Below are positions 7,863 through 16,599 of a DNA stretch of 64,000 nt, in pieces. The notes under the pieces are model-generated. The model was not told where the DNA came from, made no database searches, and worked only from the letters and a program-made list of their open reading frames with translations. The position numbers and the translations under genes are program-made. The DNA is taken from assembly GCA_034433795.1 (NCBI GenBank), contig DAOUAE010000087.1, positions 10,174-74,173 on the forward strand, read 5' to 3'. Position 1 is the first letter of the stretch. The number at the start of each line of letters is the position of its first letter. This DNA comes from DAOUAE01 sp034433795. GTDB taxonomy: Bacteria > Chloroflexota > UBA6077 > FW602-bin22 > DAOUAE01.

Positions 7863-8789
7863 GTGAAAGTGCTGGTCACCGGCGGGGCCGGCTTCATCGG
7901 CTCCCACATCGTCGACGCGCTCTGCGCCGCCGGCCACCAGGTGGTCGTGGTCGACAACCTGAGCACCGGCCGGCGGCAGAACCTGCGGCCCGACGTCCCG
8001 CTCCACCCCCTCGATCTGCGCAGTCCGGACCTCGGCGACCTGATCCGGGCCGAGCGGCCGGAGTGCATCTGCCACCAGGCCGCCCAGGCCAGCGTCAGCG
8101 TCTCGGTCAAACAGCCTCTCCTGGACGCCGAGATCAACGTCCTGGGCTCGCTGCGCCTGCTCGAGGCTGCCCGCCAGGCCGGCGTGCGCAAGATCGTCTA
8201 CGCCTCCAGCGGGGGGGCGGTCTACGGTGAGCCGCGCTACCTCCCCTGCGACGAGGACCACCCCATCGCCCCGCTCAGCCCCTACGGCGTCAGCAAGTAC
8301 ATCGTCGAACTCTACCTGCGCCTCTACCGCGACCTTTATGGCCTGGCCTACACCGTCCTGCGCTACGCCAATGTCTACGGTCCCCGCCAGGACCCCTACG
8401 GCGAGGCCGGGGTGGTGGCCATCTTCACCTGCCAGATGCTGCGGGGCCAGCGCCCGACCATCTTCGGCGACGGCGAGCAGCAGCGCGATTTCGTCTACGT
8501 CACCGACGTGGCCCGGGCCAACCTGCTGGCCCTGACGGCCGCCGACGGCCAGGTGCTCAACATCGGCAGCGGCCGCCCCACCACCGTCAACGCCCTCTAC
8601 CAGCATCTCAGCCGGCTGACCGGCTTCCGCGAGCCGCCGGTCTACGGTCCACCCCGCCCCGGCGATGTCTACCGGACCTACGTCGCCATCGAGCGGGCCC
8701 GGCACCACCTGGGCTGGCAGCCGATGGTGGACCTGGAGACCGGCCTGGCCGCGACGGTGGCCGCCTTCCGTGAGAGCGGCTGCGGCTGA
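7863..8789 (+). CDS. NAD-dependent sugar-nucleotide epimerase/dehydratase (GalE family)
   Basis: A 308-residue extended SDR enzyme. The N-terminus KVLVTGGAGFIGSHIVD is the NAD-binding GxxGxxG motif; the catalytic pair is Tyr and Lys in SPYGVSKYIVE, with the Ser in YASSGGAVYGE upstream. The C-terminus carries the usual RPGDVYRTY segment. The closest match by motif is UDP-glucose/UDP-GlcNAc 4-epimerase of archaeal and Chloroflexota type. It starts at GTG 7863 behind GGGAGACGGA, 23 bases after the oxidoreductase, and probably shares its transcript. Confidence 0.88.
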   Translation: MKVLVTGGAGFIGSHIVDALCAAGHQVVVVDNLSTGRRQNLRPDVPLHPLDLRSPDLGDLIRAERPECICHQAAQASVSVSVKQPLLDAEINVLGSLRLLEAARQAGVRKIVYASSGGAVYGEPRYLPCDEDHPIAPLSPYGVSKYIVELYLRLYRDLYGLAYTVLRYANVYGPRQDPYGEAGVVAIFTCQMLRGQRPTIFGDGEQQRDFVYVTDVARANLLALTAADGQVLNIGSGRPTTVNALYQHLSRLTGFREPPVYGPPRPGDVYRTYVAIERARHHLGWQPMVDLETGLAATVAAFRESGCG

Positions 8790-8802
8790 GCGCGCGGCGC
8801 CG

Positions 8803-9328
8803 TCAGGAGGCCGATACCCGCCGGCGGCGCGCCCGCTGCCCGAACGGGGTCAGCCCTCGCGGCCTGTCCACCGAGAGGGTGGTGGTCGTCAGCAGGAGCA
8901 CCACGGCCGCGCCGGCGTCGGCCGCGATCTGGATCCGCACCCGCTGGAGCTCGACGGGGGCCAGCGGCCGCTCAGCCGCCACCGTGGCCACCAGCCCTAT
9001 CGGCTTGGGTGTGGAGCAACAGGCGAGCGACGGCCACGACCGTGAGCAGAAACTTCACCAGGACCCGGTAGTGCCGCACCAGCCCCCACGGGGTGCCCAG
9101 GGCCATGACCAGCCCGCTGAGCAGCGCGGCCAGACTCACCGGGACGATGACCGCCCCGGTGATGACCGACGCGGCCAGGTAGGCGGCCCGCACCGTCTGG
9201 GCCGCCGAACCGACCAGCCCGGTGACGGCCAGGGCCAGAAAGGCGACCACCGCCCCGAGCCAGCCGACCGCGACGACGATGTGGACGGTGAGCGCGAGCC
9301 GGCGGAGAGAAGGCGAGAGAAGCCTCAC
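8803..9328 (-). pseudogene. DUF2269-like four-helix membrane protein, interrupted by a +1 frameshift
   Basis: From GTG at 9328 the frame encodes a membrane protein (LALTVHIVVAVGWLGAVVAF, then VRAAYLAASVITGAVIVP, then KFLLTVVAVARLLLHTQ). After HTQ it ends in ADRAGGHGGG and a stop near 8972. In the next frame the sequence continues as PIGLVATVAAERPL and VRIQIAADAGAAVVLLLTTT down to 8803, which is the expected family C-terminus. One extra base at about 9005-9006 (CACACCCAAGCCG where CACACCCAGCCG is expected) explains it. The gene is either decaying or carries a sequencing error. It follows a short gene (9470) and is controlled by the promoter and operator at 9495-9532. Confidence 0.75.
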
Positions 9329-9470
9329 GGCGCGTGGACCCCGGCCCCAGCCCGGTGAGATGCAGAAGAGCGATCAGCAGGACCACGACCAGAACGACGC
9401 CCCCGAGCGCCTTCACCCAGCGGGGCGTGCCGGCCGGCGCGCGGTCGAGGCCTTCAGACGCTGGCGCCAT
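9325..9470 (-). CDS. Small single-span membrane protein upstream of the DUF2269-like gene
   Basis: ATG at 9470 opens a short protein: polar start MAPASEGLDRAPAGTPRWVK, then one membrane span (ALGGVVLVVVLLIALLHL) and a Gly-rich tail GLGPG. As written the frame runs on through the next gene, which is unlikely. If one base is missing in the G-rich run near 9340, the tail ends at a TGA (9325-9327) that overlaps the GTG start of the next gene as GTGA, the usual coupling. The end given here assumes that correction. Small proteins of this type often precede DUF2269 genes. Confidence 0.5.
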
Positions 9471-9494
9471 GGACGCGCACCTCCGGGATAATCT

Positions 9495-9520
9495 CCGTGG
9501 CCCAGGCTACCGGGCCACGG
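9495..9520. promoter_or_regulatory. Putative TetR operator overlapping the divergent promoter
   Basis: CCGTGGCCC (9495-9503) and GGGCCACGG (9512-9520) are perfect 9-base arms around an 8-base spacer that is itself the -10 region of the leftward promoter. It sits between the membrane cassette and the divergent tetR-family gene, the classic place for a TetR operator. Confidence 0.55.
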
Positions 9521-9532
9521 TGCCGGGGTCAA
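9504..9532 (-). promoter_or_regulatory. Promoter of the small membrane protein/DUF2269 cassette
   Basis: On the minus strand TTGACC (complement of 9527-9532), a 17-base spacer and TAGCCT (complement of 9504-9509) form a sigma70-type promoter 34 bases before the ATG at 9470. Confidence 0.55.
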
Positions 9533-9645
9533 CGTTCAGGGTGCGCGCTCTGTGCGCTCGTGAACACGGCCAGAGAACGGTTCAGGACCGGGCGGCCGTC
9601 TGCGTCATGCCGAAGACGCGGCGGCCTGGCTGACGAGGGTGATCG

Positions 9646-10233
9646 ATGGCCAGAACCGATCGGCGAGCACAGCGGACCCAGGCCCGGCTGCAGCGGGCGC
9701 TGATCGCGCTGCTCCGCGAACGGGGCTACGACGCGATCACCGTCCAGGACATCGTCGACCGCGCCGATGTCGGCCGCACCACGTTCTACCAGTACTATCG
9801 CGGCAAGGACGATCTTTTCGTCCACTGCCACGAGGCCATGGTCGGCCGGTTCTCGCTTCTCTCCCCGGAGACGCTGTTCGCGCCGGACGCCCCCGCGGGG
9901 ATGACGGCGGCCTACCGGCATCTCGAAGAGGTGCGCACCCTCCTGTCCCCGCTCTTCCAGGGCCGCGCCAAAGACAGCCCGCTGCTCCTGCGCCGGCTCC
10001 GCGACCAGCTCGCCCAGCGGATCGCCGCGAGCCTGCGCGCCGCCCTCGCCGGCGCCGACAGCGCTCTCCCGATCGAGGTGCTGGCGGTCGCCCTGGCGGG
10101 GGCCCAGATCGCGTTGGTCCAGTGGTGGCTGGAGAGACGCCAGCCGTACACCCCCGAGGCGGTGGCCCAAACGTTCCACCGTCTGCAGTGGGCGGTGCTC
10201 CGCGAGGCGCTCGCCTTTCCGGACGGGGAATGA
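9646..10233 (+). CDS. TetR family transcriptional regulator
   Basis: A 195-residue regulator. The N-terminal helix-turn-helix is typical: ALIALLRERGYDAITVQDIV followed by the recognition helix DRADVGRTTFYQYYRGKDDL. The C-terminal ligand and dimerisation domain (about 60-195) resembles the TetR_C groups but the ligand cannot be told. The gene is divergent from the damaged membrane cassette at 8803-9470, and the 26-bp inverted repeat at 9495-9520 is its likely target. The ATG at 9646 is chosen because the HTH begins about 15 residues later, the usual spacing. Confidence 0.88.
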   Translation: MARTDRRAQRTQARLQRALIALLRERGYDAITVQDIVDRADVGRTTFYQYYRGKDDLFVHCHEAMVGRFSLLSPETLFAPDAPAGMTAAYRHLEEVRTLLSPLFQGRAKDSPLLLRRLRDQLAQRIAASLRAALAGADSALPIEVLAVALAGAQIALVQWWLERRQPYTPEAVAQTFHRLQWAVLREALAFPDGE

Positions 10234-10272
10234 CCGCCCGCTCCGGACACCCTTGCCAAATCCCGGCGAATC

Positions 10273-10289
10273 TGGTAGCCATGCTACCA
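10273..10289. promoter_or_regulatory. Inverted repeat just before the selA start
   Basis: TGGTAGC (10273-10279) and GCTACCA (10283-10289) are perfect arms around CAT and end two bases before the ATG at 10292. It could be a protein site or a small hairpin occluding ribosome entry; no clear Shine-Dalgarno is visible for this gene. Confidence 0.35.
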
Positions 10290-10291
10290 CG

Positions 10292-11671
10292 ATGACCGCC
10301 GAGGCCCGACGCCAGCTGCCCGCCATCGACCGTCTGCTCCAGGAGCCGACCGTCCGCGCCTGGCTGGAGCGCCACGGGCGGCCGACGGTGGTGGCCGCCC
10401 TGCGCCAGGCGGTGGACGAGGCCCGCGAGGCGACCGTTCGGATGGGCGCCGCCCCCTCGCTCGCGGCGATCCTGGAGCGGGCGGCCGTCCACCTGACCGC
10501 GGCCACCCGGCCCAGCCTGCGGCCGGTTATCAACGCCACCGGCGTCATCATCCACACCAACCTGGGACGGGCCCCGCTCTCGGCCGCCGCCATCGCTGCC
10601 ATGGAGCGGGTCAGCCGGGGCTACAGCACCCTGGAGTTCGACCTGGCGACCGGCGAGCGCGGCTCCCGCCACAGCCATCTGGAGCGGCTGCTCCAGGCGG
10701 TGACCGGGGCCGAGGCCGGGATCGCCGTCAACAACAACGCGGCCGCGGTGCTGCTGGCCCTCACGGCCCTGGCGCCGGGGCGCGAGGTCATCATCGCCCG
10801 TGGGCAGCTGGTCGAGATCGGCGGCGGCTTCCGCATCCCCGACGTGCTGCGCCAGAGCGGGGCCCGCCTGGTCGAGGTCGGCACCACCAACCGGACCTAT
10901 CTGAGCGATTACGAGGCCGCCCTCACCCCCGAGACCGCCCTCATCCTGCGGGTCCACGCCAGCAATTTCCGGATCGTCGGCTTCACCCACAGCCCGTCGC
11001 TGGCCGATCTGGCCGCCCTGGCCCACCGCCACGGTCTCCCGCTCCTCGACGATCTGGGCAGCGGCGCTCTCCTGGACACCGCCGCCTACGGCCTGGCCCA
11101 CGAGCCGATGGTCCAGGAGAGCCTCCAGGCCGGAGCGGATCTCGTCTGCTTTAGCGGCGATAAACTCCTGGGCGGCCCCCAGGCCGGGATCATCGTCGGC
11201 CGGCGCGACCTCATCGAGCGGCTGAAGCGCCATCCCCTGGCCCGGGCGGTGCGGATCGACAAGGTCAGTCTGGCCGGCCTGGAGGCCACCCTCCGCCACT
11301 ACCAGGCCGGCGAGGCGGTCCAGGCCATCCCGGTCTGGCGGATGATCGCCACGCCGGCCGAGGCCCTGCGGCGCCGGGTCGAGGCGTGGGCAGCCCACCT
11401 GGCCGCCCACGGTCTGCGGGCCACGGTCGTCCCCACCCAGGCCACCGTCGGCGGAGGCTCGCTCCCCGGCGAGACCCTCCCCAGCTGGGCCCTGGCCCTG
11501 ACGCCCACCGACGGCGCCGCCCAGGCCCTGGCCGCCCGGCTGCGCCAGGCCGATCCCCCGGTCGTCGGCCGGATCGAGCGCGACCGCCTGCTCCTGGACG
11601 CCCGCACCGTTCTGCCCGAGGAAGAGACCCTGCTCCTCGCGGCCGTCCGCCAGGCGTTGGGCGCCGTCTGA
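10292..11671 (+). CDS. selA: L-seryl-tRNA(Sec) selenium transferase
   Basis: A 459-residue PLP enzyme that converts seryl-tRNA(Sec) to selenocysteinyl-tRNA using selenophosphate. The SelA N-terminal domain (LPAIDRLLQEPTVRAWLERH) is followed by INATGVIIHTNLGRAPLS, AVNNNAAAVLLAL, and the PLP lysine Lys291 in CFSGDKLLGGPQAG. Length and motif order are those of bacterial SelA. selB, selD and tRNA(Sec) are not in the window, and the one formate-dehydrogenase-like enzyme here has Cys at the Sec position, so the target selenoprotein is elsewhere. Start at ATG 10292; an upstream in-frame start would add a non-homologous leader. Confidence 0.95.
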   Translation: MTAEARRQLPAIDRLLQEPTVRAWLERHGRPTVVAALRQAVDEAREATVRMGAAPSLAAILERAAVHLTAATRPSLRPVINATGVIIHTNLGRAPLSAAAIAAMERVSRGYSTLEFDLATGERGSRHSHLERLLQAVTGAEAGIAVNNNAAAVLLALTALAPGREVIIARGQLVEIGGGFRIPDVLRQSGARLVEVGTTNRTYLSDYEAALTPETALILRVHASNFRIVGFTHSPSLADLAALAHRHGLPLLDDLGSGALLDTAAYGLAHEPMVQESLQAGADLVCFSGDKLLGGPQAGIIVGRRDLIERLKRHPLARAVRIDKVSLAGLEATLRHYQAGEAVQAIPVWRMIATPAEALRRRVEAWAAHLAAHGLRATVVPTQATVGGGSLPGETLPSWALALTPTDGAAQALAARLRQADPPVVGRIERDRLLLDARTVLPEEETLLLAAVRQALGAV

Positions 11672-12161
11672 ACGGTCAGAGCGCCCCTCTGGCCGGCGCC
11701 GGTCCCTAGGCCGCGCGCCCGGCCGGCCGCGTCCGCCACGCCTTCAGCGGCTCCTCCCAGAACGCGGCGCCGACGGCCACGAGGAGAGTCAGCGCCCACT
11801 TCGGGGCGGTCAGCGGGGCCAGCTGGAAGAGACGTCCCACCGTCGGCACGGTGCATACCACTCCCAGGCTGCGGAGAGCGGCGCTCGGGATCGCTCGCCG
11901 CGCCCCGTGACCCCGCCGGTCGCGGCAGCTGGCCCACAAGGAGAGAGGGTCCAAAACCACGCCAAAGCAGCCCTGCGCCCGGCCCGACTCCACCGGCGGA
12001 TTCGGAACCTTCGCCGGGACTTTCTGCACCAGGTCACCACTGGACGGTCTCGGCCGCCTCCCGGGCCCTGCGCTGGGGGCGGTCCCACGGCGGGGCCTTT
12101 CCCGGCCCATCCCCCGCCCCGTATGCTACAATCAATCAGAAACGCTGGTGGGGAGGCTGGT
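11672..12161. other. Intergenic region with an ATPase remnant and the aspS promoter
   Basis: About 490 bases. The left part carries the C-terminal remnant described at 11706-11861 on the minus strand. Near the right end, TATGCTACAAT (TACAAT at 12127-12132) is a probable -10 for aspS with a weak -35. I see no T-box leader or other RNA structure. Confidence 0.45.
11706..11861 (-). pseudogene. Remnant of a P-type cation ATPase C-terminus
   Basis: The last 51 codons of a minus-strand frame read as a hydrophobic tail: VPTVGRLFQLAPLTAPKWAL followed by TLLVAVGAAFWEEPLKAWR. The spacing of P..., LF..APL, W and the final E..K matches the end of the last two transmembrane helices of P2-type (Ca2+-like) ATPases. 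Upstream in this frame the sequence becomes Arg/Pro-rich and no ATPase motifs (DKTGT, GDGxND) are present, so only the end of a lost gene remains. Identification rests on pattern resemblance alone. Confidence 0.4.
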
Positions 12162-13951
<1,790 letters not shown>

Positions 13952-13955
<4 letters not shown>

Positions 13956-14170
13956 CAGACGCTCAGGGCGGTGGCCACCCGGCGGGCGCAGGCCGGGCAG
14001 AGCCAGAGGCGGTGGGAGACCTCCCAGCCGCTCCCGGCCGTGCGGCGGCGGGCGTCCAGCCGGGCGATGGGGGCGCTGGGCTGGCGGCAGGCGGTGCAGG
14101 TGCCCTGGGGCTCGACCGTCACCTGGACCTCGTACTGGTAGGTGGGCAGCGTCAGCAGGGGATCGTTCAC
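13952..14170 (-). CDS. Small zinc-ribbon-like protein
   Basis: A 72-residue protein with two CxxC knuckles, TCTACRQ and LCPACARR, 45 residues apart, and a final Cys. The spacing suits one zinc ribbon. It is convergent with aspS, overlapping its stop by four bases, which is common for real neighbours here. Function unknown; related tiny zinc-ribbon genes occur at 22505 and 49411. Confidence 0.6.
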
Positions 14171-14220
14171 TGTCGCGCTCCCGAGACGAGGGTCAGCCGG
14201 GGGTATTGTAGCAAATGAGA

Positions 14221-14254
14221 CGGCCGACCGCGCGAGACCGAGCGCGGTCGGCCG
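14221..14254 (-). terminator. Terminator of the KGG gene
   Basis: A perfect 13-bp stem (14221-14233 with 14242-14254) and 8-base loop lies 30 bases after the KGG stop. The minus-strand 3' flank TCTCATTTGC is only moderately T-rich. Confidence 0.6.
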
Positions 14255-14285
14255 CCGTGCCGAGATAGAGAGAGGGGGAGTGCCG

Positions 14286-14639
14286 TTACTGCGCCGCGGC
14301 CGCCACGGGCTCGCTGGCCTGCGCCTTCCGCTTGCCCTTGGCCGCGCCGCCCTTGCGGCCGATGGCCGAGTAGTACTCCGGCCCGTACTTGGCCTTGACC
14401 GCCTCGCCGCCCTTGCGGCCGATGGCGGTCAGGAACTCGGTGCCGTGGTTATCGCGGGTGGTCGAGCCCCCCATGCGGCCGATGGCCATAAAGAACTCGC
14501 GGCCGTACTTCTGGGCCACCGACCGCCCACCTTTCTTGCCGATCTGGGTGAAATGCTCGTGGCCGTACTTCTCGACCACCTTGCGGCCACCCAGCAAGCC
14601 CGCCTCGCGGACCGTCAGTTCACCCTTGCGCTCCGACAT
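14286..14639 (-). CDS. KGG-repeat stress protein (GsiB/YciG-like)
   Basis: A 117-residue hydrophilic protein built from five repeats of about 20 residues, each with a G(R/K)(K/M/R)GG core: LLGGRKVVEKYG, GKKGGRSVAQKYG, GRMGGSTTRDNHG, GRKGGEAVKAKYG and a final GRKGGAAKGKRKA. The KGG repeat family (con-10, YciG, GsiB) is linked to desiccation, osmotic and general stress, with intrinsically disordered chains. It is preceded by a c-di-AMP riboswitch and intrinsic terminator on the same strand and a consensus promoter, so its transcription is set by the c-di-AMP level, which fits an osmotic stress role. Confidence 0.9.
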   Translation of the reverse strand: MSERKGELTVREAGLLGGRKVVEKYGHEHFTQIGKKGGRSVAQKYGREFFMAIGRMGGSTTRDNHGTEFLTAIGRKGGEAVKAKYGPEYYSAIGRKGGAAKGKRKAQASEPVAAAAQ

Positions 14640-14694
14640 CGCTTAACCTCCCGTACACATTGTTTTGGCGGTGCGTGAGGACGGCCGACCGGGG

Positions 14695-14736
14695 CAAAGA
14701 AAAAGGCCACCCCGGCCCGCGCCGGCTGTGGCCTTT
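14695..14736 (-). terminator. Intrinsic terminator, expression platform of the c-di-AMP riboswitch
   Basis: On the minus strand AAAGGCCAC (14728-14736 side) pairs with GTGGCC plus the following T-run (TTTTTCTTTG) near 14695-14710 across a GC-rich loop. It lies between the aptamer and the KGG start codon, so read-through decides expression. The AAAGG at its 5' side abuts aptamer stem P1, the usual place for ligand-coupled switching. Confidence 0.75.
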
Positions 14737-14737
14737 C

Positions 14738-14852
14738 GAAGCCTACGAGGTTAGCTGACAGGCTCGGGCAGAAAGGCTTGCCCTACCCAGGAAACCCTGG
14801 GATTCGCCTCAGAAAGGTGGGCCCCCCGCTTCTCTTGCGAGAATTCGGCTTC
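14738..14852 (-). ncRNA. Cyclic di-AMP riboswitch (ydaO-yuaA class)
   Basis: Read on the minus strand, the RNA has the class signature: P1 GAAGCC (14847-14852) pairs with GGCTTC (14738-14743); after P1 comes CGAATTCTCGCAAGAGAA, then a GAGGCGAATCCC segment, a CAGGGTTTCCTG hairpin, TAGGGCAAGCCTTTCTGCCC, and the near-invariant GTCAGCTAACCTCGTAGGC. The last block corresponds to the GACAGCUAACUCCGGAGGC segment of the known Thermoanaerobacter aptamer. It is followed by an intrinsic terminator and the KGG stress gene. Ligand binding in this class usually turns expression off, so low c-di-AMP should induce the gene. Confidence 0.88.
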
Positions 14853-14879
14853 CGTCCCCTATTCGGTTGGTCGGTGGCA

Positions 14880-14908
14880 ATTATACCGACCAGACCGGCC
14901 GGTGTCAA
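14880..14908 (-). promoter_or_regulatory. Consensus promoter of the riboswitch-KGG transcript
   Basis: The minus strand reads TTGACA (complement of 14903-14908), 17 bases, TATAAT (complement of 14880-14885): both hexamers are perfect. Transcription would begin near 14873, about 20 bases before the aptamer. Confidence 0.8.
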
Positions 14909-15030
14909 GAGCCAGGGGGCCCGCCCGGCCGATCTTGACAGAGATTTGACAGGTGCGCCGTCCGCCCTGCCATCGCGTATCATGGGGAAGGGCCGCGCCG
15001 CCCGAGCGGCCGGCCACGAGGAGGTGAGTT

Positions 15031-15921
15031 GTGATCGTCGTCACCGGCGGCACCGGGTTCGTCGGCCAGCACCTGGTCGCCCTGCTCCACCAGCGCGGCG
15101 AGGCTGTGACCGTCCTGGCCCGTGGCCAGCGCCCGGTCTCCCTCCCGCCCGGCGTGCGCTTCGTCCAGGGCGATGTGGCCACCGGCGCCGGCCTGGACGA
15201 GGCCCTGGCCGGCGCCGAGGCGGTGATCCATCTGGTGGCCATCATCCGCGAGCGCGGCCCCTGGACCTTCGAGCGGGTCAACGTCGGTGGCACCCGCCAC
15301 GTCCTGCAGGCCGCGGCGGCGCTGGGCGTCCGCCGCCTCGTGCACATGAGCGCCCTGGGAGCCCGCAATGACCCGCGCTTCCGCTATCTCTTCTCCAAGT
15401 GGCGGGGCGAGGAACTGGTCCGGGCCAGCGGACTGGACTGGACTATCTTCCGCCCCTCGGTGATCTTCGGGCACGGGTTTGGCTTCCTCTCGCGGGTCAA
15501 GCAGTCGCTGCGCATGGTGCCCTTCCTGGCCCCCATCCCGGGCAGCGGGCGGACCCGCTTCCAGCCCATCTGGGTCGGCGATGTGGCCGAGTGCGTCTAC
15601 CGCTCTCTGCGCGCTCCGGCGGCCTTCGGCCAGACCTACGAGATCGGCGGCCCGGAGTACCTCACCTACGAGGAGATCGTCGATCTCGTGCTCCAGACCA
15701 TGGGCTGGCGGCGGCTTAAGGTCCATCTCCCCCTCTGGCTCCTCCGGCCGGGCGCGGCCGTCCTCCAACGCCTGCTGCCCGACCCGCCGGTGACGACCGA
15801 TGAACTGGCCGCCCTGGCCCTGGACAACATCACCGCCCTGGACAGCGTCGTTCGCCTCTGCCAGTGCGTCCCACGGTCTCTCCGGACCGAGATCGCCACG
15901 CTGGGGGCGACCGACCCCTGA
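15031..15921 (+). CDS. NAD(P)-binding epimerase-like protein (NDUFA9/atypical SDR family)
   Basis: A 296-residue atypical SDR. The N-terminus IVVTGGTGFVGQHLVALLHQ binds NAD(P). The segment LVHMSALGARNDPRFRYLFS then KWRGEELVRASGLDWTIFRP is typical of complex I subunit NDUFA9-like and related proteins, in which the SDR active-site Tyr-Lys pair is altered, so catalysis is uncertain. The start GTG at 15031 follows GAGGAGGTGAG. Upstream is a duplicated TTGACA (14935, 14946) in a region divergent from the riboswitch promoter. The 136-residue membrane protein follows 150 bases later. Confidence 0.8.
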   Translation: MIVVTGGTGFVGQHLVALLHQRGEAVTVLARGQRPVSLPPGVRFVQGDVATGAGLDEALAGAEAVIHLVAIIRERGPWTFERVNVGGTRHVLQAAAALGVRRLVHMSALGARNDPRFRYLFSKWRGEELVRASGLDWTIFRPSVIFGHGFGFLSRVKQSLRMVPFLAPIPGSGRTRFQPIWVGDVAECVYRSLRAPAAFGQTYEIGGPEYLTYEEIVDLVLQTMGWRRLKVHLPLWLLRPGAAVLQRLLPDPPVTTDELAALALDNITALDSVVRLCQCVPRSLRTEIATLGATDP

Positions 15922-16070
15922 ACACCGCCCGGCCGGCATCGGCTTTATGGTGGTCGGCCGGCGCGCGCCGGGTGTATACTGAGACCCGGCGACCACCGCT
16001 CCGGCCAGCGCGGCGGGCCCTCCATCCATCAGCCCGGCCCCCAGGGCAGCCGTCTCAGTGGAGCGCACCG

Positions 16071-16481
16071 ATGCCTTCAGAAGCGCACTCCGTCTCTCTC
16101 GGGCGTCTGGTCCGGGCCAGCGCCCTGGGGCTCGGCCTGGCCCTGCTACTCGTTCTCCCGCCCATCGTTCACTTCTGCACCGGGCCGCTGGGGCCGCTCA
16201 TCGGCGGGTTCTTCAGCGGCAGTCGCCACCGTCTCTCTGCCACCGAGGGCCTGCTCGTCGGCCTGGGGATGGGGATCGGTCTGGCCCTGCTGGGCGGGGC
16301 CTTTCTCCTGGCCGGTGGAACCCGACTCCTGCCTCTCCCGGCCGACCTCCGGTTCATCATCGCCCTGGTCGTCGCCTTCCTGAGCGCCTACTACGCCCTC
16401 CTGGGCGGCCTGGGCGCCGTCGTCGGCGGGTGGCTGGCCCGCCAGGAGGCCGACCGGCCCCACCACCCGCCGTCGTCGTAA
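16071..16481 (+). CDS. Small three-span membrane protein, unknown
   Basis: A 136-residue protein with three clear membrane spans: ALGLGLALLLVLPPIVHFCT, LLVGLGMGIGLALLGGAFLL and FIIALVVAFLSAYYALLGGL, with Gly-rich hinges (GPLGPLIGGFFSG). The tail is His/Pro-rich. Family not recognised. TATACT at 15974-15979 may serve as its -10. The start ATG 16071 was chosen so that the first span begins about 13 residues in; an earlier frame extension has no coding character. Confidence 0.6.
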   Translation: MPSEAHSVSLGRLVRASALGLGLALLLVLPPIVHFCTGPLGPLIGGFFSGSRHRLSATEGLLVGLGMGIGLALLGGAFLLAGGTRLLPLPADLRFIIALVVAFLSAYYALLGGLGAVVGGWLARQEADRPHHPPSS

Positions 16482-16512
16482 CCGCTCGCACGCCCAGAGG
16501 AGCGGCCGGCTC

Positions 16513-16541
16513 TTGACAGGCGAGAGGGTCTCAGCCAGAAT
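16513..16541 (+). promoter_or_regulatory. Promoter of the beta-hydroxyacid dehydrogenase gene
   Basis: TTGACA (16513-16518), 17-base spacer, CAGAAT (16536-16541). The -35 is consensus and the -10 matches at four positions. The ATG at 16600 lies 59 bases further on. Confidence 0.5.
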
Positions 16542-16599
16542 CCCCCAGGAGAGCCGGCGCTCTCTGGTCAGCGACCGGCGCCGTGCGGCGAGGTGCTCG

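Noticed and set aside
14935..14983. Duplicated TTGACA (14935, 14946) with TATCAT at 14978 as the promoter of the 15031 gene
   Set aside because: The spacing (26 and 37 bases) is too long for a sigma70 promoter, so only a weak regulatory hint remains.
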